Source: Aeromicrobium sp. PE09-221 (GTDB taxonomy: Bacteria; Actinomycetota; Actinomycetes; Propionibacteriales; Nocardioidaceae). From it: 64,000 bases of DNA. Positions within the stretch are counted from its first letter, which is position 1. The number at the start of each line of letters is the position of its first letter. A program made the translations under genes and the position numbers. The notes under the pieces were generated by a model. The model worked only from the letters and a program-made list of their open reading frames with translations. It ran no database searches and was not told where the DNA came from. The stretch is from positions 105,980 to 169,979 of the forward strand of contig NZ_MIJB01000032.1 in assembly GCF_002174305.1 (NCBI RefSeq), written 5' to 3'. Positions 44,356 through 54,018 of this stretch are shown here, piece after piece.

Positions 44356-45303
44356 TCATCCTCGTCCGCCGTCGGGCAGTGATCGACTGAGCAGCTCCTC
44401 TGCGGTCGCCTGCGGTACCGAGAGCGTCACCTGGGTGCCCCATGGGTCATCGACGATGACCGACCGTCCCGTGTCGGCGAATCCGATCCCGCGATGACGC
44501 AGCCTGCCCACCAGAGCATCGAGATCCTCCCGGTCCGGCAGTGTGATGGCGACATCGCCAAGGCCCAGCCCGGCGGCGCGTGGGCCCGCACCTGCGCTGT
44601 TCCACGTGTTCATCGCCACGTGATGGTGATATCCGCCTGCCGAGGCGAAGAGCGCTCCCGGATACCCCGTCACGGTCGCACCGAATCCGAGAGCCTCTAC
44701 GTAGAAGTCGTGGGCACGAGCGACATCTCCTACCTGCAGGTGCACATGGCCGACCCTGCCCGACTGCCGGTCGACCGAGCTCAACACGTCCTCGTCGAGA
44801 TGGGCAGCAAGGTAGGCCTGGGGGTCGAGGTACAGCGTGTCCATCTGGACCTGACCGTTGTCATAGCTCCAGACCTCACGCGGGCGATCGACGTAGAGTT
44901 CGATGCCATTGCCTTCGGGATCGGTGAAGTAGAAGGCTTCGCTCACCAGATGATCACTGGACCCGGTGAACCTGCTCCGCGGATCCTTCGCGGCCCGATA
45001 GACCGTGGCCGCGAGACTGGCGGCGTCATCGAAGAGGAAGGCGGTGTGAAAGAGCCCGGCCTCGCGCGGATCGATCGCCGGGAGACCGGGCGTGTGCACC
45101 AGCCTGACCATCGGAACGTCTCCTCGGCCGAGAACCCGATGCACCTCGCGTCCAATCGCGCGTTCTTCGATCGGCACCAATGCGAGCGCATCGGCATAGT
45201 AGGAGCTCATCGTCTCGAGGTCTCCGACGCGCAGGCTGACCGCATCCATGGCGAGTCGTGGCGAGAGCTGGCGTTCGGTGACCTCTTCGGTTGTCTCGGG
45301 CAT
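44356..45303 (-). CDS. VOC-family (glyoxalase/extradiol dioxygenase-like) protein
   Basis: 315 residues with two vicinal-oxygen-chelate modules: MDAVSLRVGDLETMSSYYADALAL through NGIELYVDRP, and VGHVHLQVGDVARAHDFYVEALGF through DPWGTQVTLS. Metal ligands are plausible as His in HVHLQV, His in YHHHVAMNTWN and Glu in NGIELYVD, the layout of CatE-like 2,3-dioxygenases. ATG 45303 is chosen; upstream frame residues are not family-like. A 13-bp perfect inverted repeat 145 bases upstream suggests control by a MarR-type regulator, as known for quinone/catechol-response VOC genes in Firmicutes. Convergent with the DUF4349 gene. Confidence 0.88.
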   Translation of the reverse strand: MPETTEEVTERQLSPRLAMDAVSLRVGDLETMSSYYADALALVPIEERAIGREVHRVLGRGDVPMVRLVHTPGLPAIDPREAGLFHTAFLFDDAASLAATVYRAAKDPRSRFTGSSDHLVSEAFYFTDPEGNGIELYVDRPREVWSYDNGQVQMDTLYLDPQAYLAAHLDEDVLSSVDRQSGRVGHVHLQVGDVARAHDFYVEALGFGATVTGYPGALFASAGGYHHHVAMNTWNSAGAGPRAAGLGLGDVAITLPDREDLDALVGRLRHRGIGFADTGRSVIVDDPWGTQVTLSVPQATAEELLSRSLPDGGRG

Positions 45304-45447
45304 AGTCGGACCTTTCGAGTTCAGAAGCGACGACGTGGGCCGCAGGGGATGTCCGTCGGGACGCCTCGACCGCGCGTCCGTCGACCCGGGTGCTCCGTTC
45401 GACGGCCGGGTTGCGCGGCACAGGGTGAGACCTGTGGTCGATACTAG

Positions 45448-45477
45448 CTCATCTAGTTGATACTTCAACTAGATGAG
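45448..45477. promoter_or_regulatory. 13-bp perfect inverted repeat, operator upstream of VOC gene
   Basis: CTCATCTAGTTGA (45448-45460) and TCAACTAGATGAG (45465-45477) are exact complements around TACT. It is AT-richer than its surroundings and sits in the 321-base space between the VOC gene and the divergent LuxR-type gene. Length and symmetry fit a dimeric winged-helix repressor such as MarR. No regulator of that type is adjacent, so the binder lies elsewhere. Nothing else is evident in 45304-45624. Confidence 0.7.
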
Positions 45478-45624
45478 CCCACCCCGCTTCCCGGGACCCC
45501 CGGAGCACACCCCCGCGGACCCCACCTTCAGACAGGAGAGCCAGAGCGGCCGAGTATCATGGCACTGGAATGCCAGCCCGATTCGGCGTCATCAGCCGCC
45601 GTAGACTGAAGCCGCGAGGAGCAG

Positions 45625-48270
45625 ATGGCGACACATGAGACGCAGCCGGCCATCGCTCGTCGCAGGCGTACCGGTGTTCCCCGAATCCCCCGCAACGTGG
45701 TCCCGCGGCCACGACTGCACCAACTACTGGACGGACCGGAACCATTGGCGGTCGCCCACGGACCGGCCGGGTCGGGGAAGACCGTGTTGGTGGCGGACTG
45801 GGTGTCGCTGAGAAATGACGACTGGGCTCTCCTCTGGGTCGATCTGTCCGCTACCGAGCCGGCATTGTTCACCTTCTGGAGGGAGCTTCTCCGGGTAGCG
45901 AGCGACTCCGATCTGGTTGATGTCGACCAGCTCGCCCACGGGGTCGAGGATCTCGCTTCACTCAGCGAGCGAGAGGTGCTCTCCAGCCTTCTTCGAACCA
46001 TTCACCAGCCACTTCTCGTGGTCATCGATGCCCATGAACAGGCGCGCGACGCCTCCGAGGAGATCAGCCGGGCGATACTCACCTTCCTTGCGCCCTTGCC
46101 AGACATCAAAGTGGTCGTAGCCACACGATCCCCCGGCCTGCTCGCCTCGGTCCGCACCGCGGCAACGGTCGACGTGGCGCTCATAGGCCCCTCTCAGTTG
46201 GCATTCACCGCCGAGGAGACCGCCGCGCTCCTGACGGCAGACGGCGTCCCAGCGGACGCACAAGAGCTCATGCTCCCGCTCTTGGCCGAGGGCCACGCGG
46301 TCACCATCCGGAGCGCCTCAGTGGCGATGGCGAGAAGGCTTCGCGACCACCCGCGGGACCGGAGTCAGCTGAGGCAGCGATGGCACGACACACTTCGGAA
46401 GGAGATCGAGTCGATTCCCTCCAGCCCGGATGCACGAGCCGTGTTGCGATCCAGCAGCTTGCTCCCTTACGTCACGGTCTCCATGGTCTGTGAGATCACC
46501 GGCCTCGGCGAAGACCACTGCGAGCGGATCCTGACGCGGTTCGCGGACGACGGACTCGGGATGTGGACTGAGGTCACGGGCGGGCGGCCGGCATTCCGCT
46601 ACTCGGACATCGTGCGGGAAAGCGTCGCCGAAGGCGTACGCATCGAGGAGCCGGAATCATCCCGCCGGGTCGCCACTCTCGCTGCACGCTGGATGCACCG
46701 AAATGACCAGCCGGTGGAGGCTCTCGCACTCGCTACGGCCACAGGGGATCTGGAACTCGTTCTCGAGCTCGCCATGCCCTCCTTCCCTACGGCCACGGAA
46801 CCCGAATGGGCCCCCCAGGTACGTGAACTCCTGGCACACCAGCGGCCTGATTGCCTGCGTGAACGTCCTATCGCGGCGATAGCCCTAGCGCTCATGGTCG
46901 ACGCCGAGCGACGAGGTACCGCCTACGCGCGGATGCTGTTTCCTCAGGCCCTCCTCGCGGCACGCCTCTCCAGGCCCCGGGCCGACCCACTGGACGCCTT
47001 CCTGTTGGCCTGCATCGAGAGCTCGGTCGGTCGCGTCACCGGCGATACGAAGCGCGCGCGCCGGGCGATGCGCGAGGCCTGGCAGCTCTACGCCGATCTG
47101 GAGCCGTCAGCGGATTTCCCCCTCGGACGACTCGTGCCGACTCTCCTCGCCCAGCTCGGCGTCAGCTCGCTTTCCGAGACCGACTACCGGCAGGCCACGG
47201 TGGCTTTCGCCGCTGCGGGGAAAGCGGCCAAGAGCCTGCAACCTCCGGCCCCCGCCGGGCCCCACCAACTGAACACGGTCGTCGCGAAGATCCTCGATGG
47301 CGATATCACGGGGGCTCGTCGCCTGATGCGGCAGATCGACCCGGTGGTCCTCGAGAACGGTGAATCCTCCGCGCTGGGGACTCTGTGGAACCTCGGACAA
47401 GGCCTTCTGCATCTGGAGGAAGGCCGATTCCGTGAAGCAGAGGTCGCCGCCGCCGCCGTACACGAGAGTCCCAGCGGAGAAGAGTACCGAGCATTGGCTC
47501 TCATGGTGCTGATGTTCGCCCGCCTAGCTCAGGGCAGAGCCAACAAAGAAGCCGACAGGATCGCACTCGAACTCAGGCACCATCCCCTCGGCCCCGCGTG
47601 GGCGTCGAGCGCTCGACGCGTGGACGACGTTCGCGCCGTACTCCTGCTCGTCGCAGGCCGGCTCGCCGATGTCGAGGCCATCCATCGCGCTCATCCGGCC
47701 GATGTCGATGAGCTCGTGCTCTCACGGGCACTCTATGAGATGCAGATCGGTCGCGCAGAGAGCGCCTTTGAGCGGCTCGCGCGATTCACCGTCGACGCGA
47801 GGGGGAGCCTGCGGGAGCGCAAGTCTGCCCTGTTGTTCGCCAGCGCCGCGGCAGCACGCTGCGGACGCGACGGAACAGCTCGAGAACTTCTCGGCAAGGT
47901 AGCGAGTCTGCGCGAAGCGGCTGGTATGCGTTACCACGGACTGTTTCTGTCTGCCCTCGACCGGCAACGACTGCAGGAGATCGCGCTGGCGACGGAGGAT
48001 CCTGCCCTCGAAGCGACCCTCCAGGACTACACCGCTCTACCGATCGTCATGCCCAACCCTTCACCGGCGACGCCCTTGACCGAGCGGGAGCGGATCGTGC
48101 TCGCTGAACTGACCCGAGGTGGTCCGGCCCAGATCGCCGAGCGTCTCATCGTTTCCCCCAATACGGTGAAGAGTCAGCTGCGGAGCCTGTACCGCAAGCT
48201 CGGGGTGACGAACCGTGAAGATGCGATCGCCCGCGCGGTGGAACTCAATCTTCTCGGCATCCAGGCGTAG
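45625..48270 (+). CDS. Large LuxR-family regulator with ATPase domain (MalT/LAL type)
   Basis: 881 residues. An N-terminal STAND-type NTPase has Walker A AHGPAGSGKTVLVADWV (46-53) and Walker B LLVVIDAHEQARD. A long helical, TPR-like middle runs from about 330 to 800. The C-terminal LuxR HTH is LTERERIVLAELTRGGPAQIAERLIVSPNTVKSQLRSLYRKLGV (about 815-860). GCGAGGAGC precedes the ATG. Such proteins switch on by ligand and ATP-driven oligomerisation. It stands at the edge of the catabolic region, so control of those genes is possible but not shown. Confidence 0.93.
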   Translation: MATHETQPAIARRRRTGVPRIPRNVVPRPRLHQLLDGPEPLAVAHGPAGSGKTVLVADWVSLRNDDWALLWVDLSATEPALFTFWRELLRVASDSDLVDVDQLAHGVEDLASLSEREVLSSLLRTIHQPLLVVIDAHEQARDASEEISRAILTFLAPLPDIKVVVATRSPGLLASVRTAATVDVALIGPSQLAFTAEETAALLTADGVPADAQELMLPLLAEGHAVTIRSASVAMARRLRDHPRDRSQLRQRWHDTLRKEIESIPSSPDARAVLRSSSLLPYVTVSMVCEITGLGEDHCERILTRFADDGLGMWTEVTGGRPAFRYSDIVRESVAEGVRIEEPESSRRVATLAARWMHRNDQPVEALALATATGDLELVLELAMPSFPTATEPEWAPQVRELLAHQRPDCLRERPIAAIALALMVDAERRGTAYARMLFPQALLAARLSRPRADPLDAFLLACIESSVGRVTGDTKRARRAMREAWQLYADLEPSADFPLGRLVPTLLAQLGVSSLSETDYRQATVAFAAAGKAAKSLQPPAPAGPHQLNTVVAKILDGDITGARRLMRQIDPVVLENGESSALGTLWNLGQGLLHLEEGRFREAEVAAAAVHESPSGEEYRALALMVLMFARLAQGRANKEADRIALELRHHPLGPAWASSARRVDDVRAVLLLVAGRLADVEAIHRAHPADVDELVLSRALYEMQIGRAESAFERLARFTVDARGSLRERKSALLFASAAAARCGRDGTARELLGKVASLREAAGMRYHGLFLSALDRQRLQEIALATEDPALEATLQDYTALPIVMPNPSPATPLTERERIVLAELTRGGPAQIAERLIVSPNTVKSQLRSLYRKLGVTNREDAIARAVELNLLGIQA

Positions 48271-48501
48271 CCGTCTCCCATCAGCGCCCACGACCTTCCG
48301 GGGCTGACGCGTCAGAGCGACGAGAGCATTGGTCGCCTCACATCCGAATATCCGACATTCGCGTGAGGTGCAGCATATGGCCGATCTGCGAGCTCCCCAA
48401 CGCTGTCCTGGGGTCTGGTCCTGACCGTGGCCGCCCTCGCGACATGGCTGCCCCGCCTGCGTGGTGACCGACCCATCGGCTCGGACGGCTTCCTGACCCA
48501 T

Positions 48502-48518
48502 CCGGAACCAGGTTCCGG
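48502..48518. terminator. Perfect palindrome after the GntR gene
   Basis: CCGGAACC-A-GGTTCCGG directly abuts the gntR stop codon (48519-48521) in the convergent space with the LuxR-type gene. There is no T-tract. I see no gene in the 248 bases 48271-48518. Confidence 0.4.
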
Positions 48519-49202
48519 TTAGAGCGCGTCCACCTCGAACGGGTCGGGCGTCCCGACGTCACCGACCACCGCCGAGACCGCCAGGTAGCCGCGGTGGATG
48601 TGCTCCCAGGTCGCGCGATCCACCCGTTCCAGATCTCCCGACTCCACCGCCGCAAGAATCTCACGGTGCTCCTCGTGGGAACTGGCGATGCGTTCCTCGG
48701 ACCCCAGCAGCAGGTCCCACGGGAAGGCCGACCATAGCGAGGCGATGTGCTCGGACAAGGCCGGCACGCCGCACCGTTCGTAGAAGTGGAAGTGGAAGGC
48801 GCGGTTGAGTCTGCGGACCTCCGCAGCATCTCCGAGCCTCGCCGCCGCCTCGATCGAGGCGGCGATGTCACCCGCTGCTCGCAGCTCCAGACGTGAGATC
48901 CGCACGGTGGCGCGCTTCATCGCGTACGGTTCGGCGAGTCGTCGCATCACGTAGATGCCGGCCACCCTCGCCGGGTCGACGGAAAGGACCCGCACCCCCC
49001 GTCGGGGCTCGGAGATGACGAGCCCCTCCGCCTGGAGGACCTGCAGGGCTTCGCGCACCGGGGTGATACTCACGCCGAACCGCTCGGCGAGCGCGTCCTG
49101 GGGCAGTCGCTCACCGCGCGGGTACTCACCGGCCAAGATGAGCCGGCGCAGGGCATCCGCGATCTGGTCCCGCTTGGTCACTCCGGTCGAGTCGTGCTGC
49201 AT
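48519..49202 (-). CDS. GntR-family regulator, FadR/FCD subgroup
   Basis: 227 residues from ATG 49202. The winged HTH is at 10-75 (RDQIADALRRLILAGEYPRGERLPQDALAERFGVSITPVREALQVLQAEGLV), followed by a seven-helix FCD ligand domain. The FCD metal ligands appear as D/H in LNRAFHFHFYERCG, H in SSHEEHREILAAVESGD and H in REIWEHIHRGY-like ATWEHIHRGY. FCD members sense carboxylic acids. It is 57 bases downstream of the CoA-transferase in the same direction, and a palindrome in the divergent promoter is its likely operator. Confidence 0.93.
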   Translation of the reverse strand: MQHDSTGVTKRDQIADALRRLILAGEYPRGERLPQDALAERFGVSITPVREALQVLQAEGLVISEPRRGVRVLSVDPARVAGIYVMRRLAEPYAMKRATVRISRLELRAAGDIAASIEAAARLGDAAEVRRLNRAFHFHFYERCGVPALSEHIASLWSAFPWDLLLGSEERIASSHEEHREILAAVESGDLERVDRATWEHIHRGYLAVSAVVGDVGTPDPFEVDAL

Positions 49203-49259
49203 CTTCGCTCTCCTCGTCAGGCTTCTGCCCCGTCGTGCTGCACGTGCCACACCTCGTCG

Positions 49260-50459
49260 TCAGCTGGGTACGGCGGGGGCGATCCCCAGCTCCTGTAGAA
49301 TCGCGGCTCCATGCTCGCCCACGTCGGGGATGGGATCCATCCGGGGTTCATGACCCGCGAACGAGATGGGTGGCAGCGTCGCCCGCACCGGGCCGGCCGG
49401 CGACGCGACCGTACGCCAGCGGTCCCTACTGCTCAGCTGCGGATGCTCGACCACCTCGTGCAGATCGCGCAGCCGCGCATGAGCGATGCCGGCCTCTTCT
49501 AGTCGTCCGGTGAGCTCGGGACCAGTCACGGTCGAGAATCGTTCGACGATCAACGCGTCCAACTCTTCACGATGCCGGACCCGTGCCGCGCCGCTCTCGA
49601 ACCGGGAGTCTGTGGCCATCTCGGGGGCGCGGAGCACCCCGCGACAGAACGAGCGCCACTCACGCTCGTTCTGCACCGACAGGACGACATTCGTGCCGTC
49701 GCCGGCCTCGAACGTCCCGTACGGGGCGATCGCCGCATGGCTGGTACCGGTCCGGGGCGGCGCCTCGCCACCGTACGAGGAGTAGTAGAGCGGATAGCCC
49801 ATCCATTCGACGAGCGCGTCGAACAGACTCACCTCCAGTGTCGTGCCCACGCCCGTGCGCTCACGCTCGTACAGAGCGGCGAGAATGCCAGAGAAGGCGT
49901 ACATGCCAGCACCGATATCCGCCACGGGAATGCCGGACTTGGCGGGCTCGGCCTGCGTCCCGGTGATGGAGACGAGCCCCGCCTCGGCCTGGATCAGCAG
50001 GTCATATGCCTTGGCGTCGCGCATCGGGCCACGTGACCCGTACCCGTTGATGGAGCAGGTGATGAGACGGTCGTGACCTGCGCGCAGCTCATCCGCGCTC
50101 AGCCCGAGCCGATCGGCCGCTCCAGGCGCGAGGTTCTGCACGAACACGTCGGCCTGTTCGACGAGGGCGCGCATGACCTGGAGCGCGGACGGATCCTTCA
50201 GGTCCAGGGCGATGCTCTCCTTGGAACGGTTCAGCCAGACGAAGTGACTCGACTGCCCGAGTACTGTCTCGTCGTAGTCGCGGGCGAAGTCCCCGCGACC
50301 GGGACGCTCCACTTTGATGACCCGCGCGCCGAGGTCCGCCAGCTGACGTGTCGCGAACGGTGCGGCGACTGCCTGCTCGCAGGAGACCACGAGGACGCCG
50401 TCGAGCGGGAGTGCCACGGTGGGCGGGCGAGACGTGGACGAGAACGATGTATTGTGCAT
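49260..50459 (-). CDS. Class III CoA-transferase (CaiB/BaiF family), copy 1
   Basis: Moves CoA between carboxylic acids through Asp-linked intermediates. 399 residues. Family marks: [114 protein letters not shown], and the catalytic Asp in [19 protein letters not shown] 50459 lies at the divergent promoter facing the fumarase-like gene. With two such enzymes and a CitE-type lyase nearby, activation of a C5 or C4 dicarboxylate is plausible. Confidence 0.93.
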   Translation of the reverse strand: MHNTSFSSTSRPPTVALPLDGVLVVSCEQAVAAPFATRQLADLGARVIKVERPGRGDFARDYDETVLGQSSHFVWLNRSKESIALDLKDPSALQVMRALVEQADVFVQNLAPGAADRLGLSADELRAGHDRLITCSINGYGSRGPMRDAKAYDLLIQAEAGLVSITGTQAEPAKSGIPVADIGAGMYAFSGILAALYERERTGVGTTLEVSLFDALVEWMGYPLYYSSYGGEAPPRTGTSHAAIAPYGTFEAGDGTNVVLSVQNEREWRSFCRGVLRAPEMATDSRFESGAARVRHREELDALIVERFSTVTGPELTGRLEEAGIAHARLRDLHEVVEHPQLSSRDRWRTVASPAGPVRATLPPISFAGHEPRMDPIPDVGEHGAAILQELGIAPAVPS

Positions 50460-50469
50460 GATAAGAAGA

Positions 50470-50481
50470 ATAATGCATTAT
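50470..50481. promoter_or_regulatory. Palindromic operator in the divergent catabolic promoter
   Basis: ATAATGCATTAT is a perfect 12-bp palindrome in an AT-rich island between the copy-1 CoA-transferase (start 50459) and the fumarase-like gene (start 50530). A related half, TTGTGCATGATAA, lies just before it and includes the CoA-transferase start. GntR-FCD regulators bind short palindromes of this kind, and the gntR gene is in the leftward operon. Confidence 0.55.
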
Positions 50482-50529
50482 CAGCCGCGGCCGCTCCTCA
50501 CGGGCGGAGGCCGAGACCCGGGAGGCCCC

Positions 50530-52176
50530 ATGACCGAGTTCGTCCACACGCCGCTCCTGCCGCGCGGCGAGGACACGACGGAGTACGTCACGCTCGACAT
50601 GCCCCGACCGAAACTCTCCCGAGCCGCGGGGCGCACCTTCCTCACGGTGCCCGGGGAGACGCTGACGAGCCTGGCCGCGCACGCCTTCGCGGAGATGTCG
50701 CATTTCCTGCGCCGCTCGCACCTGCAGCAGCTTCGATCGATCCTCGACGACCCCGAGGCGAGCCCCAACGACCGCTACGTCGCCACGGACCTGCTGCGCA
50801 ACGCCGCCGTCTCGTCCGGCGGCGTGCTGCCGATGTGCCAGGACACCGGGACGGCCATCGTCATGGCGAAGCGCGGCCGTCACATCCTGACCGACGGGGC
50901 CGATGACGAGCACATCTCCCGCGGCATCCACCAAACGTTCGCATCGTTGAACCTCCGGTACTCTCAGCTCGCACCACTGACGATGTACGAGGAGCGAAAC
51001 ACGGGCACCAACCTGCCCGCGCAGATCGAGATCCACGCCGAGGGCGACGCGTCCTACGAGTTCTTGTTCATGGCCAAGGGCGGCGGCAGCGCCAATAAGA
51101 GCTTCCTGTTCCAGGAGTCGAAGGCCGTGCTCAACCGCGCGGACCTGTTGCGCTTCCTGACCGAGAAGATCGGTTCGCTAGGGACGGCCGCTTGCCCGCC
51201 GTACCACTTGGCCGTCGTCGTCGGTGGAACCTCGGCGGAGTCCGCGCTGAAGACGGCCAAGCTGGCCTCGGCGCGCTACCTGGATACCTTGCCGACCACC
51301 GGGGACCGCACCGGACGGGGCTTTCGTGACCTCGAGCTCGAGGAGGATATCCTCGCCATCACGCGCGAACTCGGGCTGGGGGCCCAGTTCGGCGGCAAGT
51401 ACTTCTGTCACGACGTCCGCGTAGTCCGCCTGCCACGGCACGCGGGATCGTGCCCGATCGCCATCGCCGTCTCGTGCTCGGCCGACCGACAGGTCCTGGC
51501 GAGGATCGACGCCGAGGGCGTCCATCTCGAGCAGCTCGAGCACGACCCGGCCCAGTTCCTGCCGGCACCGACGCCCGAGGCCCTCGGCGGGGAGGTCGTC
51601 GAGGTTGACCTGAACCGTTCGATGGACGAGATCCGCGAGCAGATCCGCCCGCACCCGGTGGGCACCCGCCTCTCACTGAGCGGGCCGCTCGTCGTCGCCC
51701 GTGACCTCGTGCACGCCGAGATCCGCCGACACCTGGCCGACGGCGGCACGATGCCGGACTACCTGCGAAACCATCCGGTCTACTACGCCGGTCCGGCAAA
51801 GACCCCCGAGGGGATGGTCTCGGGCTCCTTCGGCCCCACCACGGCGGGTCGGATGGACGGCTACGTGGACGAGTTCCAGGCCGCCGGCGGGTCGCTCGTG
51901 ATGCTCGCGAAGGGCAACCGCTCTCCGGAGGTGGCGCGAGCCTGCAAACGCCACGGCGGATTCTACCTTGGGACAGTCGGCGGGCCGGCGGCGCGAATCG
52001 CCCAGGACTGCATCGCCTCTGTCCGAGTCCTGGACTTCGAGGAGCTGGGCATGGAGGCGGTGTGGCTGCTCGAGGTCCGCGACTTCCCCGCGTTCGTGGT
52101 CGTCGACGACCGAGGCAATGACTTCTTCGCCGAAGCGGCCCCACCGCTGCTGTCAATCGGACGCAGACCCCGCTGA
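50530..52176 (+). CDS. Class I (Fe-S) fumarase-type hydro-lyase, possible mesaconase
   Basis: 548 residues from ATG 50530 with GGGAGG just upstream. The alpha domain carries the three [4Fe-4S] cysteines in [27 protein letters not shown] and [17 protein letters not shown]. The beta domain follows ([74 protein letters not shown]). Class I fumarases hydrate fumarate, and several prefer mesaconate, giving (S)-citramalate. Neighbouring CoA-transferases and a citramalyl-CoA-lyase-like protein favour the mesaconase reading; activity on tartrate or fumarate remains possible. Confidence 0.92.
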   Translation: MTEFVHTPLLPRGEDTTEYVTLDMPRPKLSRAAGRTFLTVPGETLTSLAAHAFAEMSHFLRRSHLQQLRSILDDPEASPNDRYVATDLLRNAAVSSGGVLPMCQDTGTAIVMAKRGRHILTDGADDEHISRGIHQTFASLNLRYSQLAPLTMYEERNTGTNLPAQIEIHAEGDASYEFLFMAKGGGSANKSFLFQESKAVLNRADLLRFLTEKIGSLGTAACPPYHLAVVVGGTSAESALKTAKLASARYLDTLPTTGDRTGRGFRDLELEEDILAITRELGLGAQFGGKYFCHDVRVVRLPRHAGSCPIAIAVSCSADRQVLARIDAEGVHLEQLEHDPAQFLPAPTPEALGGEVVEVDLNRSMDEIREQIRPHPVGTRLSLSGPLVVARDLVHAEIRRHLADGGTMPDYLRNHPVYYAGPAKTPEGMVSGSFGPTTAGRMDGYVDEFQAAGGSLVMLAKGNRSPEVARACKRHGGFYLGTVGGPAARIAQDCIASVRVLDFEELGMEAVWLLEVRDFPAFVVVDDRGNDFFAEAAPPLLSIGRRPR

Positions 52177-52193
52177 TCTCCGGCGTTGACAGG

Positions 52194-52801
52194 GTGACCT
52201 GCGGCGCACCAATTGACATTCGAGTGCAATATGAGGAAAGGAAACCTGCGTGCGCGTCGGACGAACCGAGATCAGTAGCACGACGAGGACCGATTCAGCG
52301 CCGGCAGCGCTGTGGCCAGCGTCCCCCGAGGAATCGAGCATCGAGTTCCGGCCGGCGCTTCCGGTGGACTGGGAAACCCAGCATGCGCGACTCCGTCGGC
52401 TTCCTCGATCACCTGCACAGCGCCCCCGCGGCTCGCGCCATGACGGACCTCCCGCTTCAACCGTGGTGCGACCCGCCGGCGTTCGCCAACCACGGTTCCC
52501 TGCGCTCGAGCGACCAGGCGGTCGAGATACCACCGGGGGGCGAGAAGTTCGACTTCGCGCTGAAGATCGGCGCGGTCACCGAAGCATCGTGAGGCGCGGG
52601 ATCGGGGCATCGTTTGAGGAGCACTCCGGTAGCCGATGGCTCATCGCGCTCGCCAACAACCCGTGGCAGAACGTCGGCCCGCTCACTCCGGGGGTGGGGG
52701 CCGGCAGGCCGGATCACTCGCGGCTCGCGACCAATGAACACATCCTGCGCTCGTGCGCAGCAGTGCTGGCACACCGCGAGGCCGAAAAGGAGTCCCGATG
52801 A
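52194..52801 (+). pseudogene. Decayed gene(s), including an FAH-family hydrolase fragment
   Basis: About 600 bases with no intact gene. In one frame (52383-52592), MRDSVGFLDHLHSAPAARAM, FANHGSLRSSDQAVEIPPGGEKFDF and ALKIGAV resemble the N-terminal third of fumarylacetoacetate-hydrolase-family proteins, then a stop. In another frame, RWLIALANNPWQNVGPLTPG to REAEKESR ends at 52801, its TGA overlapping the next gene's ATG (ATGA). That coupling suggests a former functional operon gene whose middle is lost. The second fragment's family is unknown to me. Confidence 0.5.
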
Positions 52802-54018
52802 GCACACACGAGGGCCCACTGGCCGGTACCCGCGTCCTCGACCTGTCCACGATGATCGCCGGGCCCCTCACGGCCAGTGTGCTCGCCGACTACGGCGCGG
52901 ACGTCGTCAAGGTCGAGAACCCGTTGACCGGCGACCCGATGCGACAGTTCGGCGCCGAGCGTGACGGGGAGGGATTGTACTGGAAGTCGCTGAGTCGCGG
53001 TAAGAAGAGCGTCGCGCTGGACCTGCGACGGCCACGGGTGCAGGCGCTCGTTCGCTCGTGGGTTCGCCACTTCGATGTCGTGGTGGAGAACTTCCGCCCA
53101 GGCACCCTCGAGCGTTGGGGCCTGGCTCCCGACGCGCTTCTGACCTCCCACCCGGGACTCGTGGTGCTACGGGTCACCGCGTACGGCCAGGACGGGCCGT
53201 ACGCGGACCGTGCCGGCTTCGGCACGCTGGCCGAGGCGATGACCGGCGTGGCGTCTCCGGCCGCTGACGGCCGACGGCCCCTGCTGCCCGACTTTCCGCT
53301 GGCCGACGTCATGGCAGGACAGCTTGGCGCGACCGCCGTCCTCTCAGCCCTGCGCGCCAAGGACCGCGACGGCATGGGTGACGTCATCGACCTCGCCATC
53401 TACGAGGCGGTCCTGAAGCTGTTGGAGATGCGAATCCTCGACTCCGACGCGAACAAGGACGATGCCCCGGCTGGAAGCGCCTATGGGGCCGTCGCTCCTC
53501 GTGGCGCCTACCGGTGCGGAGACGGCGCCTGGATGGCCCTGTCCGGTAGCACTCCCTCGGTCGTGGAACGCCTCCTGCGCACGATCGGCGGTCAGCGACT
53601 CGTCGACGATCCTCGTTTCAGCGACAACCTCGCGAGAGTCCGGCACGCGACGGAGCTCGACGCGCTCATCACAGCGTGGTGCAGCGAGCGCACTCGCGAC
53701 GAAGCGGTCGAGCAGCTCACAGCAGCGGGGTGCGCCGTGGGTCCGCTCGCCACGGTCCGCTCGATGCTCGACGATCCTCAGGTGATCGCTCGCGACTCAG
53801 TCCCGGCCGTCGACGACGAGCATTTGGGCACCCTGCGGATGACCAACGTCTTCCCACGGTTCGGTGTGCACGGCTGCCGCCTTCCGGCTCCCGGCCCCCG
53901 CGAGGTCGGAGGCCACACGCTCGACGTACTCTCCAGCGACCTCGGACTCGACCGTGCCGACCTCACCCGCGAGTTGGCCGACGACCATGTCGCGCCCAGC
54001 ATGAAGGGACAGCGATGA
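52798..54018 (+). CDS. Class III CoA-transferase (CaiB/BaiF family), copy 2
   Basis: 406 residues from ATG 52798, with AAGGAG upstream and an ATGA overlap with the decayed frame. Marks: LAGTRVLDLSTMIAGPLTASVLADYGADVVKVENPLTGDPMR, YWKSLSRGKKSVALDLR, DVVVENFRPGTLERWGL, VTAYGQDGPYADRAGFGTLAEAM, LADVMAGQLGATAVLSALR. The usual catalytic Asp place reads DLAIYEAVLKLLEM, with Glu where copy 1 has Asp; the YE form is seen in part of the family. It overlaps the CitE-type gene by ATGA, so it probably supplies the thioester that the lyase cleaves. Confidence 0.93.
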   Translation: MSTHEGPLAGTRVLDLSTMIAGPLTASVLADYGADVVKVENPLTGDPMRQFGAERDGEGLYWKSLSRGKKSVALDLRRPRVQALVRSWVRHFDVVVENFRPGTLERWGLAPDALLTSHPGLVVLRVTAYGQDGPYADRAGFGTLAEAMTGVASPAADGRRPLLPDFPLADVMAGQLGATAVLSALRAKDRDGMGDVIDLAIYEAVLKLLEMRILDSDANKDDAPAGSAYGAVAPRGAYRCGDGAWMALSGSTPSVVERLLRTIGGQRLVDDPRFSDNLARVRHATELDALITAWCSERTRDEAVEQLTAAGCAVGPLATVRSMLDDPQVIARDSVPAVDDEHLGTLRMTNVFPRFGVHGCRLPAPGPREVGGHTLDVLSSDLGLDRADLTRELADDHVAPSMKGQR

